Positions 1-7,977 of a stretch of 64,000 bases of DNA are shown here, piece by piece; position 1 is the stretch's first letter; each line of letters starts with the position of its first letter. The translations under genes and the position numbers were made by a program. The notes under the pieces are model-generated. The model saw nothing but the letters and a program-made list of their open reading frames with translations. It searched no databases and was not told where the DNA came from. This stretch comes from Onishia taeanensis (GTDB lineage Bacteria; Pseudomonadota; Gammaproteobacteria; Pseudomonadales; Halomonadaceae), in NCBI RefSeq assembly GCF_003268885.1, contig NZ_QLSX01000001.1:124001-188000 (forward strand), read 5' to 3'.

Positions 1-9
1 CAGGCTCAT
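1..9 (-). CDS. urtD: Start of the next urt gene, probably urtD (cut by window edge)
   Basis: Only the first three codons (ATG AGC CTG on the minus strand) are inside the window. The ATG overlaps the urtC stop in an ATGA arrangement, so translation is probably coupled. In urt operons the gene after urtC is usually urtD, an ATPase of the urea ABC transporter. The identity is inferred from position only, because no diagnostic residues are visible. Confidence 0.5.
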
Positions 10-1166
10 GGCGTTGCCTCCTTGAGTTGAGTCTCGCTATCCGCCTTGCGGCGACGAGTCATCAGCCCGGCGATGCCCTTGGGCAGCAGCACCGTGACCA
101 CCACGAAAAGCCCACCGAGGGCGAACAGCCAGGCATCCGGCATCACCCCGGTGAAGACCGTCTTGGCATAGTTGACCAGAATCGCGCCGATCACCGCGCC
201 GTAGAGGGTGCCGCGACCGCCCAGCGCTACCCACACCACCACCTCGATCGAGAACAGCGGCGAGAACTCACTCGGGTTGATGATCCCCACCTGGGGTACG
301 TAGAGAGAGCCGGCGACCCCCGCGAGCATCGCCGAGACCACGAACACACAAAGCTGCACCCGCTCGACCCGATAGCCAAGGAAGCGCACCCGTGCCTCGG
401 CATCGCGGGAGGCGATGCAGACCCGGCCAAGCTTGCTGCCCACAATGCCTCGACACACCACATAGCCCAGCGCCAGCGCCACCCCGGACGCCAGGAAGAG
501 CCCCAGCCGCGTGGCGTCGCTTCTCAGGTCGAAGCCCAGCAGTTCACGGAAGTCGGTCAGGCCGTTGTTGCCACCAAAGCCCATCTCGTTGCGGAAGAAA
601 GCCAGCATCAGGGCGAAGGTCAGCGCCTGGGTGATGATCGACAGATAGACCCCGGTGACCCGGGAGCGGAAGGCCAGGAAGCCGAACAGCAGCGCCAACA
701 GGCCCGGCGCCAGCATCACCATCAGGAAGGCGAACCAGGCCATGTCGAAGCCGTGCCAGAACCACGGCAGGCTGTCCCAGTTGAGAAACACCATGAAGTC
801 CGGCAGCACCGGATCGCCATAGACGCCGCGGTCGCCGATCTGGCGCATCAGGTACATGCCCATGGCGTAGCCGCCCAGCGCGAAAAAGGCCCCATGCCCC
901 AGGCTCAGAATGCCCAGATAGCCCCAGACCAGGTCCACCGCCACCGCCAGCAGTGCATAGCACAGGTACTTGCCGAGCAGCGTCACGGTATAGCTTGAGA
1001 CGTGCAGCGGATGCCCTGCTGGCAAGGCCAGGTGCAGCACCGTGACCACCGAAAGCGCCAGGGCAAGCACGCCGAGAAACACACGGGTCGAGCGTTCGGT
1101 GAAGGGCCGCGTCAGCCACAGGTTGGAAAGCGGCGTGCTTGAGGGCGGAGTGTTTGCAAGAGACAT
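6..1166 (-). CDS. urtC: Urea ABC transporter, permease subunit UrtC
   Basis: 386-residue inner-membrane permease of the branched-chain-amino-acid (LivM-like) type, forming the urea channel together with UrtB. Hydrophobic segments run through most of the protein after a polar N-terminus of about 30 residues. The LivM-type stretch containing WGYLGILSLGHGAFFALGGY lies in the first third. The start at 1166 (MSLANTPP) is chosen because it sits 4 nt after the urtB stop; an in-frame extension upstream would run back into urtB and is Arg/Ser-rich. It ends in a basic tail after VLLPKGIAGL. Gene order urtA-B-C and the ATGA overlap with the next gene fit the standard urtABCDE operon. Confidence 0.93.
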   Translation of the reverse strand: MSLANTPPSSTPLSNLWLTRPFTERSTRVFLGVLALALSVVTVLHLALPAGHPLHVSSYTVTLLGKYLCYALLAVAVDLVWGYLGILSLGHGAFFALGGYAMGMYLMRQIGDRGVYGDPVLPDFMVFLNWDSLPWFWHGFDMAWFAFLMVMLAPGLLALLFGFLAFRSRVTGVYLSIITQALTFALMLAFFRNEMGFGGNNGLTDFRELLGFDLRSDATRLGLFLASGVALALGYVVCRGIVGSKLGRVCIASRDAEARVRFLGYRVERVQLCVFVVSAMLAGVAGSLYVPQVGIINPSEFSPLFSIEVVVWVALGGRGTLYGAVIGAILVNYAKTVFTGVMPDAWLFALGGLFVVVTVLLPKGIAGLMTRRRKADSETQLKEATP

Positions 1167-1170
1167 AGGA

Positions 1171-2775
1171 TCAGCCCTCCGCCGCCCGGCCCTTCTGCGG
1201 AAAGAGTCCGCGAGGCCGTTTCTGAATGAACAGGATGATGAACACCAGCACGATGATCTTGGCAAGCACAGCACCCGCCCATGGCTCCAACACTTGGTTG
1301 ATCACCCCAAGCGACATGCCGGCCACCAGGGTGCCCCACAGGTTCCCGACGCCGCCGAACACCACCACCATAAACGAATCGATGATGTAGCTCTGGCCGA
1401 GGTTGGGGCCAACGTTGGTCAACTGGGCCAGCGCCACGCCGGCAAGCCCGGCCACCCCGGCGCCGAGGCCGAAGGTGAGAATATCCACGCGGGTCGCGCG
1501 GATGCCCATGGCCCGCGCCATGGCGCGATTCTGAGTGACCGCACGCACCTCAAGCCCCAGCCTTGTGCGGCGCATGACCAGCATCAGGCTCGCGAACACC
1601 AGCAGCGCGAAGCCGAGCACATAGAGCCGGTTGAGGGTCAGCGACAGAGCGTCGTTGATCACTAGCGAGCCGCTCATCCACTCTGGGGTGATCACCGTAC
1701 GGTTGAGGGGCGAGACCAGGGTGCGCACCAGTTGCTGCAGGATCAGGCTGACACCAAAGGTGGCAAGCAACGTCTCAAGCGGGCGCCCCTTGAGAAACTG
1801 GATCACGCAGCGCTCGATGGCCACGCCCGCCAGGCCTGCAACCAGAAAGCCGGCCGGAATCGACAGGATCACGGCTAGGCCCGGCTGTCCCGGCAGCAGC
1901 TGCTGCATGCCCCAGGAGGTGTAGGCGCCGAGCATGATCAGCTCGCCGTGGGCCATGTTGATCACGCCCATGACCCCGAAGGTGATGGCCAGGCCAATTG
2001 CCGCCAGCACCAGCACCGAGCCAAGGCTCAGACCGAAATACAGGGTCTCGAAGCCGCGGTTGATCTTAAGAGTCTGCTCGATGCCGGCCAGTGCCTCCTT
2101 GGCATTGTCGGCAAGTGCAGCATCATCGCCGGCCACGGCCCCGTTGAGTGCAGCCCGCGCTTCCGGATGCAGACTTCCGCGCAGGACCTCGATGGCTTCG
2201 GGGTCGCCCTGCTCGAGACGATAAATGGCCAGGGCCTCGGTCAGACGGGTACGCACCGCCTCATCAGGCTCCTCGGCACGTACCGCCTCGAGCGGTGCGA
2301 CCATGGCCTCATCGACCTGACCGAGCAAATCATTGGCCGCGCTGAGGCGCGCATCAGGGTCCTCGACGTACAGATCGAGTACCGCCAGGGTGCTGCGCAG
2401 CTTTCCGCGTAACGCATTGTTGATGCCGATGCGGTCCAGCACACGGCGAGACATTTCGCCGAGCGGCTCACCGCTCAAGGCGTCTTCCACCGGCCAGTCC
2501 CGGCCACGATTGGCCAAGACCAACACGAACTGACCGGTCTTCTTGTTCCGTTGCAGCTTGCCGTCGTTGAGGGCTTCAAGCCAGGCACGGCTGCGTGAAT
2601 CGCCACTGGAGACGATGGCTTCGATGGCGTCGCCCTTGGCGGCGTAGGACGCACTGGCAAGCGCCTCGAGCAGCGGCTTGCCGGGGTCATCCTGCTGCGC
2701 CTGTGCGCTACCCACCAGCGCAAACAGCAACGCAGACAGCAGCAGCCCCAGCGTGAGGCATCGGGTGATCCTCAT
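1171..2775 (-). CDS. urtB: Urea ABC transporter, permease subunit UrtB with periplasmic N-terminal domain
   Basis: About 534 residues. A signal peptide (cleavage after AQA near residue 27) is followed by a hydrophilic, helix-rich periplasmic region of about 210 residues. The LivH-like membrane domain begins near residue 243 (LYFGLSLGSV, then INMAHGELIMLGAY). This two-part layout is typical of UrtB and separates it from LivH. There are two start codons, 2781 and 2775. The second leaves better spacing after the AAAGGA ribosome site and is preferred. The protein works with UrtC in the membrane. The gene lies 128 nt after urtA, and that gap holds a stem-loop and a tandem array that may lower urtB expression relative to the binding protein. 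Confidence 0.92.
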   Translation of the reverse strand: MRITRCLTLGLLLSALLFALVGSAQAQQDDPGKPLLEALASASYAAKGDAIEAIVSSGDSRSRAWLEALNDGKLQRNKKTGQFVLVLANRGRDWPVEDALSGEPLGEMSRRVLDRIGINNALRGKLRSTLAVLDLYVEDPDARLSAANDLLGQVDEAMVAPLEAVRAEEPDEAVRTRLTEALAIYRLEQGDPEAIEVLRGSLHPEARAALNGAVAGDDAALADNAKEALAGIEQTLKINRGFETLYFGLSLGSVLVLAAIGLAITFGVMGVINMAHGELIMLGAYTSWGMQQLLPGQPGLAVILSIPAGFLVAGLAGVAIERCVIQFLKGRPLETLLATFGVSLILQQLVRTLVSPLNRTVITPEWMSGSLVINDALSLTLNRLYVLGFALLVFASLMLVMRRTRLGLEVRAVTQNRAMARAMGIRATRVDILTFGLGAGVAGLAGVALAQLTNVGPNLGQSYIIDSFMVVVFGGVGNLWGTLVAGMSLGVINQVLEPWAGAVLAKIIVLVFIILFIQKRPRGLFPQKGRAAEG

Positions 2776-2797
2776 GGGCATGTCCTTTGAAATCGTA

Positions 2798-2849
2798 ATG
2801 AAACGTCACTATGAAAAGTCGCTACGAAAAATCGCGATGAAACGGCTCT
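2798..2849. repeat. Four 13-bp degenerate tandem repeats between urtA and urtB
   Basis: Four consecutive 13-bp units, each close to ATGAAAnGTCnCT, run head to tail, with partial units on both flanks (TTGAAATCGTA before, TGAAACTAGCG after). The array occupies most of the urtB leader. I see no protein-coding reason for it. It resembles in style the 15-bp array upstream of tctC. Confidence 0.75.
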
Positions 2850-2862
2850 TGAAACTAGCGAG

Positions 2863-2902
2863 GCAGGCCAGATCCGACGTCAACCGCTCGAACCTGGCCT
2901 GC
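2863..2902 (-). other. Stem-loop downstream of urtA
   Basis: A perfect 9-bp inverted repeat (GCAGGCCAG / CTGGCCTGC) with a 22-nt loop sits just after the urtA stop. It has no T-run, so it is unlikely to be a full terminator. Such hairpins after binding-protein genes commonly protect the 3' end of the abundant upstream mRNA or reduce read-through. Here that role is inferred. Confidence 0.5.
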
Positions 2903-2909
2903 GCTAGGC

Positions 2910-4208
2910 TTATTGTGCCTCGACGCCGCCGCCACAGCTGCCTTCAACCACGTTGTAGTTGCCGCATTCCATGGGCTTGCGCCAGTCGCTGATCAGGTCG
3001 CGTGACCCTTCGAGATAATCAGACCAGGCATCGCCTGCGACCGTGGACGGGGTTTCCCAGACCACCGAGAACTGGCCGTTGTCCTGGATCTCGCCGATCA
3101 GCACCGGCTTGGTGATGTGATGATTGGGCATCATCGCCGCGTAGCCGCCGGTCAGGTTGGGCACGGTCACACCGATGATGGCGTCCTTGACCGCATCGAC
3201 GTCAGTCGTACCTGCCTTGCGCACCGCCTCGAGCCACATGTTGAAGCCGATATAATGCGCTTCCATGGGATCGTTGGTGACGGACATTTCATCGCCGGTG
3301 TAGTCGATCCAGGCATCGATGAAGTCGTAGTTGGCATCGTTATCGACGCTCATGAAGTAGTTCCAAGCGGCCAGATGCCCCACCAGCGGCGCGGTATCGA
3401 TGCCCGACAGCTCCTGCTCGCCGACCGAGAAGGCCACCACCGGAATGTCGGCGGCATCGATGCCCTGGTTGCCGAGTTCACGATAGAACGGCACATTGGC
3501 ATCGCCATTGATGGTCGAGACCACCGCCGTCTTCTTGCCTTCGCTGCCGAAGCGCTTGATGTCGGAGACGATGTTCTGCCAATCGGAATGCCCAAACGGC
3601 GTGTAGTTGATCATGATGTCCTCGTCGGCGACGCCATGGTCCTTCAGATAGGCCTCGAGGATCTTGTTGGTGGTACGCGGATAGACATAGTCGGTGCCGG
3701 CCAGCACCCAGCGCTCCACACCGACGTTGTTCATCAGGTAATTGACCGCAGGAATGGCCTGCTGGTTGGGCGCTGCACCGGTATAGAACACGTTTTCGGA
3801 GGACTCCTCGCCCTCGTACTGCACCGGATAGAACAGCAGACCGTTGAGTTCTTCGACGACCGGCAGCACCGACTTGCGGGACACCGAGGTCCAGTTGCCG
3901 AAGATCACGTCGACCTTTTCCTGCGCCAGCAGCTCACGGGCCTTCTCGGCGAACAGCGGCCAGTTGGAGGCCGGGTCCACCACCACCGGCTCGAGCTGAC
4001 GTCCCAGCAGACCGCCCGCCGCGTTCTGCTGCTCGATCAGCATCAGCATGGTGTCCTTGAGGGTGGACTCACTGATCGCCATGGTGCCGGAGAGCGAGTG
4101 CAGAATGCCGACCTTGATCGGGTCTTCTTGTGCCTGTGCCGGCAGGGCCACGCCTACAGAGAGCAGGGCCGCAGCCAGCCAGCGATAGGAAGGGGTCGAA
4201 GTGTTCAC
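2910..4208 (-). CDS. urtA: Urea ABC transporter, substrate-binding protein UrtA
   Basis: 432-residue periplasmic binding protein that captures urea (or short amides) for UrtBCDE. The signal peptide ends at about AQA, residue 26, followed by EDPIKVGILHSLSGTMAISE, the usual start of the UrtA/LivJ fold. Length matches the family. The start is a GTG at 4208: AAGGAG lies 6 nt upstream, whereas the nearby ATG is out of frame and the longer reading frame extends past the predicted transcription start. It is the first gene of the operon, about 85 nt downstream of a consensus sigma-54 promoter, so nitrogen control by NtrC is likely. Confidence 0.95.
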   Translation of the reverse strand: MNTSTPSYRWLAAALLSVGVALPAQAQEDPIKVGILHSLSGTMAISESTLKDTMLMLIEQQNAAGGLLGRQLEPVVVDPASNWPLFAEKARELLAQEKVDVIFGNWTSVSRKSVLPVVEELNGLLFYPVQYEGEESSENVFYTGAAPNQQAIPAVNYLMNNVGVERWVLAGTDYVYPRTTNKILEAYLKDHGVADEDIMINYTPFGHSDWQNIVSDIKRFGSEGKKTAVVSTINGDANVPFYRELGNQGIDAADIPVVAFSVGEQELSGIDTAPLVGHLAAWNYFMSVDNDANYDFIDAWIDYTGDEMSVTNDPMEAHYIGFNMWLEAVRKAGTTDVDAVKDAIIGVTVPNLTGGYAAMMPNHHITKPVLIGEIQDNGQFSVVWETPSTVAGDAWSDYLEGSRDLISDWRKPMECGNYNVVEGSCGGGVEAQ

Positions 4209-4270
4209 ATGGATCTCCTTGCTTGTGTCTTGTTTTTGAAAATTGTTATTCGGCAATATCCAGCGACGCT

Positions 4271-4291
4271 GCCGGCCGTTCATCGGCCGGC
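4271..4291 (-). other. 5' stem-loop of the urtA transcript
   Basis: A perfect 8-bp stem (GCCGGCCG / CGGCCGGC) with a 5-nt loop. The sigma-54 promoter predicts transcription to start near 4292, so this hairpin would form at the extreme 5' end of the mRNA, a position known to stabilise messages. Confidence 0.55.
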
Positions 4292-4303
4292 CCAAAACAC
4301 TTC

Positions 4304-4318
4304 GCAAGGGTCGTGCCA
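4304..4318 (-). promoter_or_regulatory. Sigma-54 (RpoN) promoter of the urt operon
   Basis: On the minus strand the sequence reads TGGCACG, 4 nt, TTGC, an exact match to the -24/-12 consensus (GG, 10 nt, GC). The predicted start is near 4292, giving an 84-nt leader before the urtA GTG. Urea uptake is a classic nitrogen-starvation function, which supports the assignment. Confidence 0.85.
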
Positions 4319-4457
4319 ACACCTCAGCAAGTCCCAATAATCATTGGGAATCATTGTGTTAGAGAACACTAAATAACCTGCCCCCTTCCCGGGTCGTCGC
4401 CCTCACCTGCTCATGTGCCCATTACGTGCCCTCTTTTGGCCATTTCGATCTTGGCCA

Positions 4458-4474
4458 TGTGCCTTAATGGTGCA
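4458..4474. promoter_or_regulatory. NtrC-like enhancer site
   Basis: TGTGCCTTAATGGTGCA matches the enterobacterial NtrC site (TGCACC-5-TGGTGCA type) at about 13 of 17 positions, with a perfect TGGTGCA half. It lies roughly 170 bp upstream of the predicted sigma-54 start, a normal enhancer distance. Confidence 0.6.
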
Positions 4475-4545
4475 GCTGTATACATTAATGAGATACAGGG
4501 AGGTATGAGCGTCGGCATCATGCATCAATATGACCAACCCAGCAT

Positions 4546-4577
4546 AAAAAAGGGCACCGGCCAGATGGCCGATGCCC
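4546..4577 (-). terminator. Rho-independent terminator of tctCBA
   Basis: On the minus strand, an 11-bp stem (GGGCATCGGCC pairing with GGCCGGTGCCC, one mismatch) with a 4-nt loop, followed by TTTTTT. It lies about 70 nt after the tctA stop. Confidence 0.85.
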
Positions 4578-4643
4578 CAAAAAGGTGATGCGTTTGCTTG
4601 ATAAGACGTACGGATAAAACGTACCGGATGAAAAATACCAGCG

Positions 4644-6158
4644 TCAGTCCGTCTGGGACCCGCCCGCCTGCATGCGACGCCGTAGGAGAGGACCCACGAC
4701 GTAGGGCAGAATCAGGCCCAGGCCAGCGACGACCCACAGGCCGATGGCGAGGCCGCTATCCCACAGCACCATCCAGTCGCCATCGGAAATCTCGAGCGCA
4801 TGGCGCAGGTTCTTCTCCATTTCTGGCCCCAGCAGCAGGCCGAGAATGATCGGCACCAGCGGTATTTCCAGCTTGCGCAACACATAGCCGAAGACGCCGA
4901 AGGCCACCATGAAGTAGAGATCGAAGGTGGTGTTACTGATCGAGTAGATGCCGACGAAGGCCACCATGGTCACGATCGGCAGCAGGTACATCGGGGGGAC
5001 CGAGAGCAGCTTGACGAAGATGCCGACCAGCGGAATGTTGAGCAGCAACAACAGGAAGTTGCCGATCAGCAGCGCCGCAATCACGCCCCAGACGATGTCC
5101 GCGTTCTGGGTAAACATCAGCGGGCCGGGGGTGATGTTGAGCGAAATCAGCAGCGCCAGCAGCACCGCGGTGGTGCCACTGCCAGGCACGCCAAGCGTCA
5201 GCATCGGCACCAGGGCACCGCTGGAGGCGCCGTTGTTGCCGGCCTCGGGCGCCGCCACGCCGCGCGGATCGCCTTCTCCAAAGTACCCCTTTCGGCCCAG
5301 CACGCGCTTTTCCAGGGTGTAACTGATGAAGCTGCCAAGCGATGCCCCTGCCCCCGGTAGCACCCCGGCGACAAACCCGAGCACCCCGCCACGCAGGCTG
5401 GTGGGCAGAATGTCGCGGATGTCCTTCCAGGAAAGCGACAGTTTGTTGACGGCGATCTTTTCCTTGCCACCGCCGGCTCGATCCTCGATGAAGAACATCA
5501 GCTCGGAGATCGCGAACAGGCCAACGATGGCGATGATGAAGTCGACGCCCTCGTAAAGCTCCAGCACATTGAAGGTGTAGCGCTGCGTACCGGTGGAATC
5601 GATGCCCACGGTGGCGATCATCAGGCCGATGCAGGCCGCGACCACGGTCTTCATCGGATTCTTGCCGGTGATCCCACCAAGGGTGGCGAAGGCCAGCATG
5701 AAGAGCGCGAAGTACTCCGCCGGGCCGAAGGTCAGGGCGAAGTCGGCCAGCAGCGGCGCCAGCAGGATCAGCCCCACGGTGGCCACCAGGCTGCCGATGA
5801 AGGACGCCACTGCCGAGATGGCCAGCGCCTCGGCCGCCTTGCCCTTCATGGCCATCGGGTAGCCATCCAGGCAGGTCATCATCGCCGGCTCGTCGCCGGG
5901 AATATTCAAGAGAATCGAGGAGATACGCCCACCGTACATGGCACCGGCATAGACCGAGGTCAGCATGATCATGGCAGTTTCCGGGGCCAGCCCCAGAGTG
6001 AAGGCCAGCGGGATCAGTATCGCCACGCCATTAGCCGGGCCGAGCCCCGGCAGCGCGCCGATCAGGGTGCCCAGGAAGGCCCCCATCAGCGCGAACATCA
6101 GATTATGCGGCTGCAGCGCGACGCCGAAACCGTCGATCAGGAAGCCCAACGTTTCCAT
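4644..6158 (-). CDS. tctA: Tripartite tricarboxylate transporter, large membrane subunit TctA
   Basis: 504 residues, the usual TctA length, with about ten to twelve hydrophobic segments. Both halves carry the family's glycine/proline signature: GALPGLGPANG near residues 34-44 and GVLPGAGASLGS near residue 260. TctA forms the translocation path and TctB/TctC complete the system for citrate or a related carboxylate, driven by an ion gradient. The ATG overlaps the tctB stop by one base (TGATG), so synthesis is probably coupled. The substrate cannot be read from the sequence. Confidence 0.93.
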   Translation of the reverse strand: METLGFLIDGFGVALQPHNLMFALMGAFLGTLIGALPGLGPANGVAILIPLAFTLGLAPETAMIMLTSVYAGAMYGGRISSILLNIPGDEPAMMTCLDGYPMAMKGKAAEALAISAVASFIGSLVATVGLILLAPLLADFALTFGPAEYFALFMLAFATLGGITGKNPMKTVVAACIGLMIATVGIDSTGTQRYTFNVLELYEGVDFIIAIVGLFAISELMFFIEDRAGGGKEKIAVNKLSLSWKDIRDILPTSLRGGVLGFVAGVLPGAGASLGSFISYTLEKRVLGRKGYFGEGDPRGVAAPEAGNNGASSGALVPMLTLGVPGSGTTAVLLALLISLNITPGPLMFTQNADIVWGVIAALLIGNFLLLLLNIPLVGIFVKLLSVPPMYLLPIVTMVAFVGIYSISNTTFDLYFMVAFGVFGYVLRKLEIPLVPIILGLLLGPEMEKNLRHALEISDGDWMVLWDSGLAIGLWVVAGLGLILPYVVGPLLRRRMQAGGSQTD

Positions 6159-6613
6159 CAGGTCGCCTCCAGGAAGTCGAGCAGGCCCAGCGGCAGCGCC
6201 AGGTCGAGTGCGAAGTTAAAGATCAGGAACACCACCACGCCGGCGATGGCACCGGTCAGGTAGGCCTTGACCGGGGGCGCGCCCATGCGCCAGCACAGGG
6301 TGCCGACTGCCAGCAGCGTGCTGGGGATGAAGCCCAGCGGCTGCAGCAGCATGGCATAGAACACCAGCACGACGACCGCGATCACCAGTTCCAGGCCGGT
6401 CCGGCTCCAGGGCCAGGCGTTGTCCGGGTCGGGGCGCACAATCATGTACAGGCTGGAAAGGATCAGCACCACGGCGAGCAGATAGGGAAAGGTCTCGGGG
6501 CCAACAGCCTCGACCCCGCCTCCGAAGGGTTCCGGGAACTGGGTAGCGCCCCAGCCGTACGCGACGGCCAGGACGATCATCAGGACCCCGAAGATGCGGT
6601 CGTTGAAGGTCAT
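6158..6613 (-). CDS. tctB: Tripartite tricarboxylate transporter, small membrane subunit TctB
   Basis: 151-residue membrane protein with four hydrophobic segments (IFGVLMIVLAVAYGW, YLLAVVLILSSLYMIV, LVIAVVVLVFYAMLL, and a C-terminal pair around GAIAGVVVFLIFNFAL). This is the standard size and topology for TctB, the poorly conserved partner of TctA. The start at 6613 (MTFNDRIFG) overlaps the tctC stop by one base (TAATG). Upstream in-frame codons lie inside tctC. Confidence 0.9.
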   Translation of the reverse strand: MTFNDRIFGVLMIVLAVAYGWGATQFPEPFGGGVEAVGPETFPYLLAVVLILSSLYMIVRPDPDNAWPWSRTGLELVIAVVVLVFYAMLLQPLGFIPSTLLAVGTLCWRMGAPPVKAYLTGAIAGVVVFLIFNFALDLALPLGLLDFLEAT

Positions 6614-7629
6614 TACTGAATCAGCCCGATATCTTTGGACAGGTCTTCGATTGACTGGATCTGAGCGTGCACGAAGTTCTCGAACTTGTCGGCACTCATG
6701 TGGAAGGGCATCAGACCATTCTGGGTCATGACCTGCTTCCACTCCTCGCTCTCATAGACAGTGTCCATGGCATCGAGCCAGTACTGCTTGGCGTCATCGG
6801 AAATGTCTGCCGGCATGTAGAAGCCGCGCCAGTTGGGGCCGATGGCGTCGATACCCTGCTCACGAGCGGTGGGAATATCGCTGAACTTGCCCGGCAGGCG
6901 TTCCTCGGACAGCACCGCCAGCACGCGCAGATCGCCGGATTCCATGAAGCCCTGTGCCTCGGTGATGTCACCGGTAAAGGCATCCACGTGGCCGCCGACC
7001 ACCTGGGTCATGGCCTCACCGCCGTTGTTATACGAAAGGTAGGGAATGCGCGGCAGGTTCTCGATGCCGGCCTTCTGGGCTGCGATCAACACCTTCAGAT
7101 GGTCCCAGCCGCCCTTGGCGCTGCCACCGGCGAACTTGACGCTGCGCGGGTCTTGCTTGATGGCATCCATCAATTCCTGCAGGTCGTCATATTCGGAGTC
7201 GTCGGCTACGGCGATGACGCCATAGTCGGCACCCAGCGCCCCGATCCAGTTGACCATATCGGCATTCATGCCCGGGAACTGGCCCTGAGCCAGACGCGTG
7301 GTGGTAGCGGTGGACGCGGCCACCAGCAGCTGGTCATCACCGGCCCGCTTGCTGACGGTATGGGCGAAGGCCACACCGCCGCCGGCGCCGGCCATGTTGA
7401 TGGTCTGCACGCTGCGCGGCACCAGCTCGAGGTCTTCGAGCACCTTGCCGACACTGCGGCAGGTGAAGTCCCAGCCGCCGCCCGGGTCGGCCGGCGCCAG
7501 ACACTCGACCTTGCCTTCCGGCTCGAAGGCCTGGGTAACGGTAGCGCTCAGGGTCAGCGCCGCTGCGGTCATCAGGGTAAGGGGGATCTTCATCGACAGA
7601 TGTTTCTGGAACATGCGTTTCATCAACAT
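6613..7629 (-). CDS. tctC: Tripartite tricarboxylate transporter, substrate-binding protein TctC
   Basis: 338-residue periplasmic binding protein (Bug/TctC family). The signal peptide is long, with cleavage likely after TQA near residue 34. The mature protein starts FEPEGKVECLAPADPGGGWD, containing the PGGGxD ligand-loop motif of the family. It delivers a carboxylate to TctAB. Several ATG codons at the N-terminus (7629, 7623, 7593) leave the exact start open. In related systems the loaded binding protein can also signal to the TctE-type kinase, and that kinase is encoded nearby at 9248. Confidence 0.93.
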   Translation of the reverse strand: MLMKRMFQKHLSMKIPLTLMTAAALTLSATVTQAFEPEGKVECLAPADPGGGWDFTCRSVGKVLEDLELVPRSVQTINMAGAGGGVAFAHTVSKRAGDDQLLVAASTATTTRLAQGQFPGMNADMVNWIGALGADYGVIAVADDSEYDDLQELMDAIKQDPRSVKFAGGSAKGGWDHLKVLIAAQKAGIENLPRIPYLSYNNGGEAMTQVVGGHVDAFTGDITEAQGFMESGDLRVLAVLSEERLPGKFSDIPTAREQGIDAIGPNWRGFYMPADISDDAKQYWLDAMDTVYESEEWKQVMTQNGLMPFHMSADKFENFVHAQIQSIEDLSKDIGLIQ

Positions 7630-7724
7630 TGTTATTGGCCTCGCTGGGTCATCCGGCCCGCAACGCGGGCATGCTGGATACCGTGGGTGGAGATGCGTTG
7701 GCGTGCACCTGCAGCAACTTTCCT

Positions 7725-7800
7725 AAAAACAACTCCCTTAAAAGCGACTCTTGCCAAAACGACTCTTGCCAAAGCGACGCTTTCAAAAGACGCCCTTTCA
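7725..7800. repeat. Five degenerate 15-bp tandem repeats upstream of tctC
   Basis: Five consecutive units of 15 bp (one of 16), consensus about AAAACGACTCTTGCC. The central two are almost identical and the outer ones are more diverged. All frames stay open across it, but no frame has a convincing start, so I treat it as non-coding. Confidence 0.75.
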
Positions 7801-7839
7801 GGTCTGTTGCATTCAGGGCTTGTCGGAAGCTGTCAGCCA

Positions 7840-7857
7840 CCTTACAATTCTGTAAGG
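7840..7857. promoter_or_regulatory. Candidate operator for TctD or the IclR regulator
   Basis: Perfect inverted repeat CCTTACA-ATTC-TGTAAGG, about 210 bp upstream of tctC and 120 bp upstream of iclR. Its position between a transporter operon and its likely regulators makes it the best operator candidate. The protein that binds it is not known. Confidence 0.55.
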
Positions 7858-7977
7858 CAGAACATCGTTCCTTGGAATGGAAAGTTAGGCGCACCGACCT
7901 GGGGCGTCAACGCCCTTACGCCCAAACGCGACCAAAGTTGCATGGGCGAAACCTGCATCAGCGAGGCAAAACGAGAC

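Larger units (their letters stand above)
4209..4643. other. Intergenic region urtA / tctA
   Basis: 435 bp without a gene. Read on the minus strand it holds the tctA terminator (4546-4577), an NtrC-like site (4458-4474), the sigma-54 promoter (4304-4318), a stem-loop at the predicted mRNA start (4271-4291) and the urtA ribosome site. Between 4319 and 4457 I see nothing else I can name. Confidence 0.7.
7630..7977. other. Divergent control region tctC / iclR
   Basis: 348 bp between oppositely oriented genes. It contains a 6-bp stem-loop in the tctC leader (GCCCGC / GCGGGC, 7656-7670), the 15-bp array at 7725-7800 and the palindrome at 7840-7857. Promoters for both directions must lie here, but I cannot fix -35/-10 boxes with confidence. 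Confidence 0.6.

Noticed and set aside
6667-7977. In-frame extension of the IclR gene far upstream, across tctC antisense and the 15-bp array
   Set aside because: The extension runs antisense through tctC. The IclR domain starts at residue 6 from the ATG at 7978, which fits the family.
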